Assembly: GCF_002224645.1 (NCBI RefSeq) | Contig: NZ_CP022121.1 | Location: forward strand, 2,548,501 to 2,612,500 | Source of the DNA: Dehalobacterium formicoaceticum | GTDB lineage: Bacteria; Bacillota; Dehalobacteriia; Dehalobacteriales; Dehalobacteriaceae | Direction of reading: 5' to 3' | DNA: 64,000 bases | Part shown: positions 62,089-64,000 of the stretch, in pieces | How positions within the stretch are numbered: the first letter of the stretch is position 1 | Layout of the letters: every line of letters begins with the position of its first letter | Made by a program: the position numbers and the translations under genes | Notes under the pieces: model-generated | Databases searched by the model: none | What the model was told of the DNA's origin: nothing | What the model saw: the letters and a program-made list of their open reading frames with translations, nothing else

Positions 62089-63637
62089 GAAAGAAAAGGA
62101 ACTTCCCCAGGACTTGTCCCATAACTATCAAAAAAACTTAGATGATTTAAAGACACAATTAGGTGTAGGGGCCAATTATGATGTGATTTGTCATGAAGTA
62201 TTAGTAGGAGGAAAAAGAGGGGCATTTTTTTGCATTCAGGGTTTTATTGATTCGGAAGTTCTTTCCCATATTTTGCAGAGTTTAACATGTTTGACCAGGG
62301 AAGAGATCATTCCCAATACCATTGATAAATTTAAAAAGCAATATCTGGCTCATTTCCAATTGGATTCATCAGAAAAGATATCAAAAATTATCGATGGAGT
62401 CTTAATGGGACAAGTTGCTTTTATTATCGAAGGAGAAGCTGAAGGAATTCTCATTGATTTACGAAAATTTGCCGCCCGAGGCCCGGAAGAACCGGATCTG
62501 GAAAAGGTAGTGCGGGGATCTCGTGATGGTTTTACGGAAACCCTGGTTTTTAACACGACCTTATTAAGACGGCGCGTCAGGGACAAAAGCTTGCGCATGG
62601 AAGTGATGCAGGTGGGCCGCAGATCTCGGTCTGATATTTGTATCAGCTATCTTGCAGATGTGGCTAATCTGCACCTGGTAGAAGAAATTAAAAAAATGCT
62701 TCGTTCCATTGATATTGACGGCTTACCTATGGCAGAAAAATCAGTGGAAGAACTGATCACCCCCGGCAGCTATTGGAATCCTCTGCCCAAGGTACGCTAT
62801 ACGGAAAGACCGGATGTAGCAGCTCAGCATCTTTTTGAAGGACATATCCTGGTGATGGTTGATACATCCCCCAGTATTATTATTTTGCCTGCTACTTATT
62901 TTCATCATCTGCAGCATGCCGAGGAATTCCGGCAAGGTCCTACCGTCGGCATCTATTTAAGATGGGTCCGGTTTTTTGCCGTCTTTACATCCATTTTTCT
63001 CTTGCCCGCTTATTTTCTGGTTTCCGTTGAACCATCCTTGTTACCGGAATCTTTAAAATATATCGGACCTAAGGATGTGGGCAAGGTACCACTGATGTTT
63101 CAGTTTGTTTTAGCGGAAATTGCTGTGGATGTGCTGCGCATTGCCGCTGTACATACCCCATCACCACTTACCACCTCGTTAGGATTAATTGCTGCATTGA
63201 TGGTGGGGGATTTAGCTATCTCCGTGGGCCTATTTACCCCAGAGGTGGTCATGTATACGGCGGTCGCAGCTACCACCGTCTTTGCCACTCCTAGTTATGA
63301 GCTGGGTATGGCCAATCGTTTGGCGCGTTACTTTTTGCTCTTTGCCGTTTATATTTTTAGACTGCCGGGATTGATTATTGGGTCCATTGCTTTGCTTGTT
63401 TACGCCGGATTTACAAAATCCTTCGGCATTCCTTATTTGTGGCCTTTAATCCCCTTTGATGGCAAGGCCTTAAAATCAGTACTGGTGCGTACACCAATAC
63501 CGGCTCAGAATCAAAGGCCCAGCATCCTGCAAACCCAGGATATTACGAAGCAAAAGGTACAGCCCTCACCATCATTTAAACCTATGCCTAAAAAGAAAAA
63601 ATGGGCACGCACCGTGGAAAGGAAAAAAGATGAATAA
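62066..63637 (+). CDS. spoVAF: Stage V sporulation protein AF, GerA family
   Basis: SpoVAF is a GerA-type membrane protein that helps germination. The 523-residue protein has a large N-terminal cytosolic domain (GGKRGAFFCIQGFID, VLMGQVAFIIEG), five helices with RFFAVFTSIFLLPAYFLVS and PLTTSLGLIAALMVGDLAI, and a basic C-terminal tail. ATG 62066 overlaps spoVAEa by 23 bases; GTG 62078 is an alternative. It ends overlapping the next start by 8 bases. Confidence 0.93.
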   Translation: MVNQVTLKKEKELPQDLSHNYQKNLDDLKTQLGVGANYDVICHEVLVGGKRGAFFCIQGFIDSEVLSHILQSLTCLTREEIIPNTIDKFKKQYLAHFQLDSSEKISKIIDGVLMGQVAFIIEGEAEGILIDLRKFAARGPEEPDLEKVVRGSRDGFTETLVFNTTLLRRRVRDKSLRMEVMQVGRRSRSDICISYLADVANLHLVEEIKKMLRSIDIDGLPMAEKSVEELITPGSYWNPLPKVRYTERPDVAAQHLFEGHILVMVDTSPSIIILPATYFHHLQHAEEFRQGPTVGIYLRWVRFFAVFTSIFLLPAYFLVSVEPSLLPESLKYIGPKDVGKVPLMFQFVLAEIAVDVLRIAAVHTPSPLTTSLGLIAALMVGDLAISVGLFTPEVVMYTAVAATTVFATPSYELGMANRLARYFLLFAVYIFRLPGLIIGSIALLVYAGFTKSFGIPYLWPLIPFDGKALKSVLVRTPIPAQNQRPSILQTQDITKQKVQPSPSFKPMPKKKKWARTVERKKDE

Positions 63638-64000
63638 AATATTAATTCCGAAAACAGTTCCCAATAAAATTCCGAAAACCATCGGCATACCGAAAGGAAT
63701 GCTTTATTACGACTATCATATTTTATGGGAAAATTTTTTTCAAAACCTGGGTTTTGAAGTGAAGGTATCATCCGATACCAATAAAAAGATGATCAATGAA
63801 GGGATCATGGCTGCTGTAGATGAAGCCTGTTTACCGGTAAAGGTATTCTATGGCCATGTTTTAGATCTGGCATCTCAGGTAGATTATCTTTTTATTCCCC
63901 GGATCGTGAGCATGGTTAAAAAAGAATATATGTGTCCAAAAATATTAGGACTGCCGGATATGCTGCGGGTGTCATTGGTGAATCCGCCCCCTGTGATTGA
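63630..64000 (+). CDS. Acyl-CoA dehydratase activase-related protein (DUF2229), partial
   Basis: The frame runs off the right edge. The visible 123 residues start with KILIPKTVPNKIPKTIGIPK and contain GMLYYDYHILWENFFQNLGF, DEACLPVKVFYGHVLDLA and YLFIPRIVS, the pattern of the DUF2229 / acyl-CoA dehydratase activase-related proteins that contain Cys for an Fe-S cluster. Its position after spoVAF, with the ATG inside the end of spoVAF, is a common arrangement in Clostridia. The C-terminal half is not in view. Confidence 0.8.
   Translation, partial: MNKILIPKTVPNKIPKTIGIPKGMLYYDYHILWENFFQNLGFEVKVSSDTNKKMINEGIMAAVDEACLPVKVFYGHVLDLASQVDYLFIPRIVSMVKKEYMCPKILGLPDMLRVSLVNPPPVI

Overview
The window comes from a low-GC, endospore-forming anaerobic Firmicute, most likely a Peptococcaceae/Clostridia-type bacterium of acetogenic or methylotrophic habit. 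Sporulation genes mark it as a spore former: spo0A, spoIVB, spoIIM, spoIIAA-AB-sigF and spoVAC-AD-AE-AEa-AF. The left edge carries a DUF1638 protein and an MtrA-like corrinoid protein, as found near methyltransferase systems of methylotrophic acetogens. The genus is inferred from this gene content only.

Layout. 0.3-2.3 kb: DUF1638 gene, then an MtrA/DUF4346 protein interrupted by one in-frame UGA exactly at an expected Cys of a CxxCxxC motif, followed by a hairpin with a GGUC loop much like the E. coli fdhF SECIS. I read it as a candidate selenoprotein. A yedF + DUF3343 selenium/sulfur trafficking pair lies at 23.3-24.3 kb. 2.3-4.6 kb: membrane proteins, an SDR enzyme, tRNA-Trp. 4.8-15 kb: an accessory block rich in Met/His/Cys proteins that looks devoted to envelope metal (probably copper) handling. 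It has a DUF2318 protein, an HMA-TauE-cupredoxin fusion, an OmpR-type regulator, a SigI/RsgI pair with a Met/His/Asn-rich sensor tail, small secreted proteins, a HypC-like protein without its Cys, and a histidine kinase. The block has been duplicated and has decayed: the regulator and its kinase now sit 5 kb apart, each beside a relic of the lost partner.

15-24 kb: DUF523, TtcA-like, MinC, a Ser T-box with serA, tatA, a phosphodiester glycosidase, a lipoprotein, yedF. 24-30 kb: MutS-like protein, a sigma-54 promoter in front of a 27-residue membrane peptide, then xseA-xseB-ispA. 29.4-30.0 kb: OLE RNA followed by oapA and dxs-tlyA-nadK-mnmM-argR-recN-spoIVB-spo0A, the classic OLE neighbourhood. 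oapA and recN each carry a one-base homopolymer frameshift.

40-52 kb: a conserved clostridial run (steA, GT2, MraY-like, DUF3866, nudix, ComB-like, spoIIM, xerD, deoB, pdp, dacF). 52-54.3 kb: a molbindin, a methyltransferase, and a graveyard of fecCD-like, moeA-like and nifH fragments, the nifH split by an inversion. 54.5-57.1 kb: accessory hypotheticals and a flavodoxin-type reductase. 57.4-64 kb: spoIIA operon, dodecin, spoVA operon, and the start of an acyl-CoA dehydratase activase-like gene running off the window.
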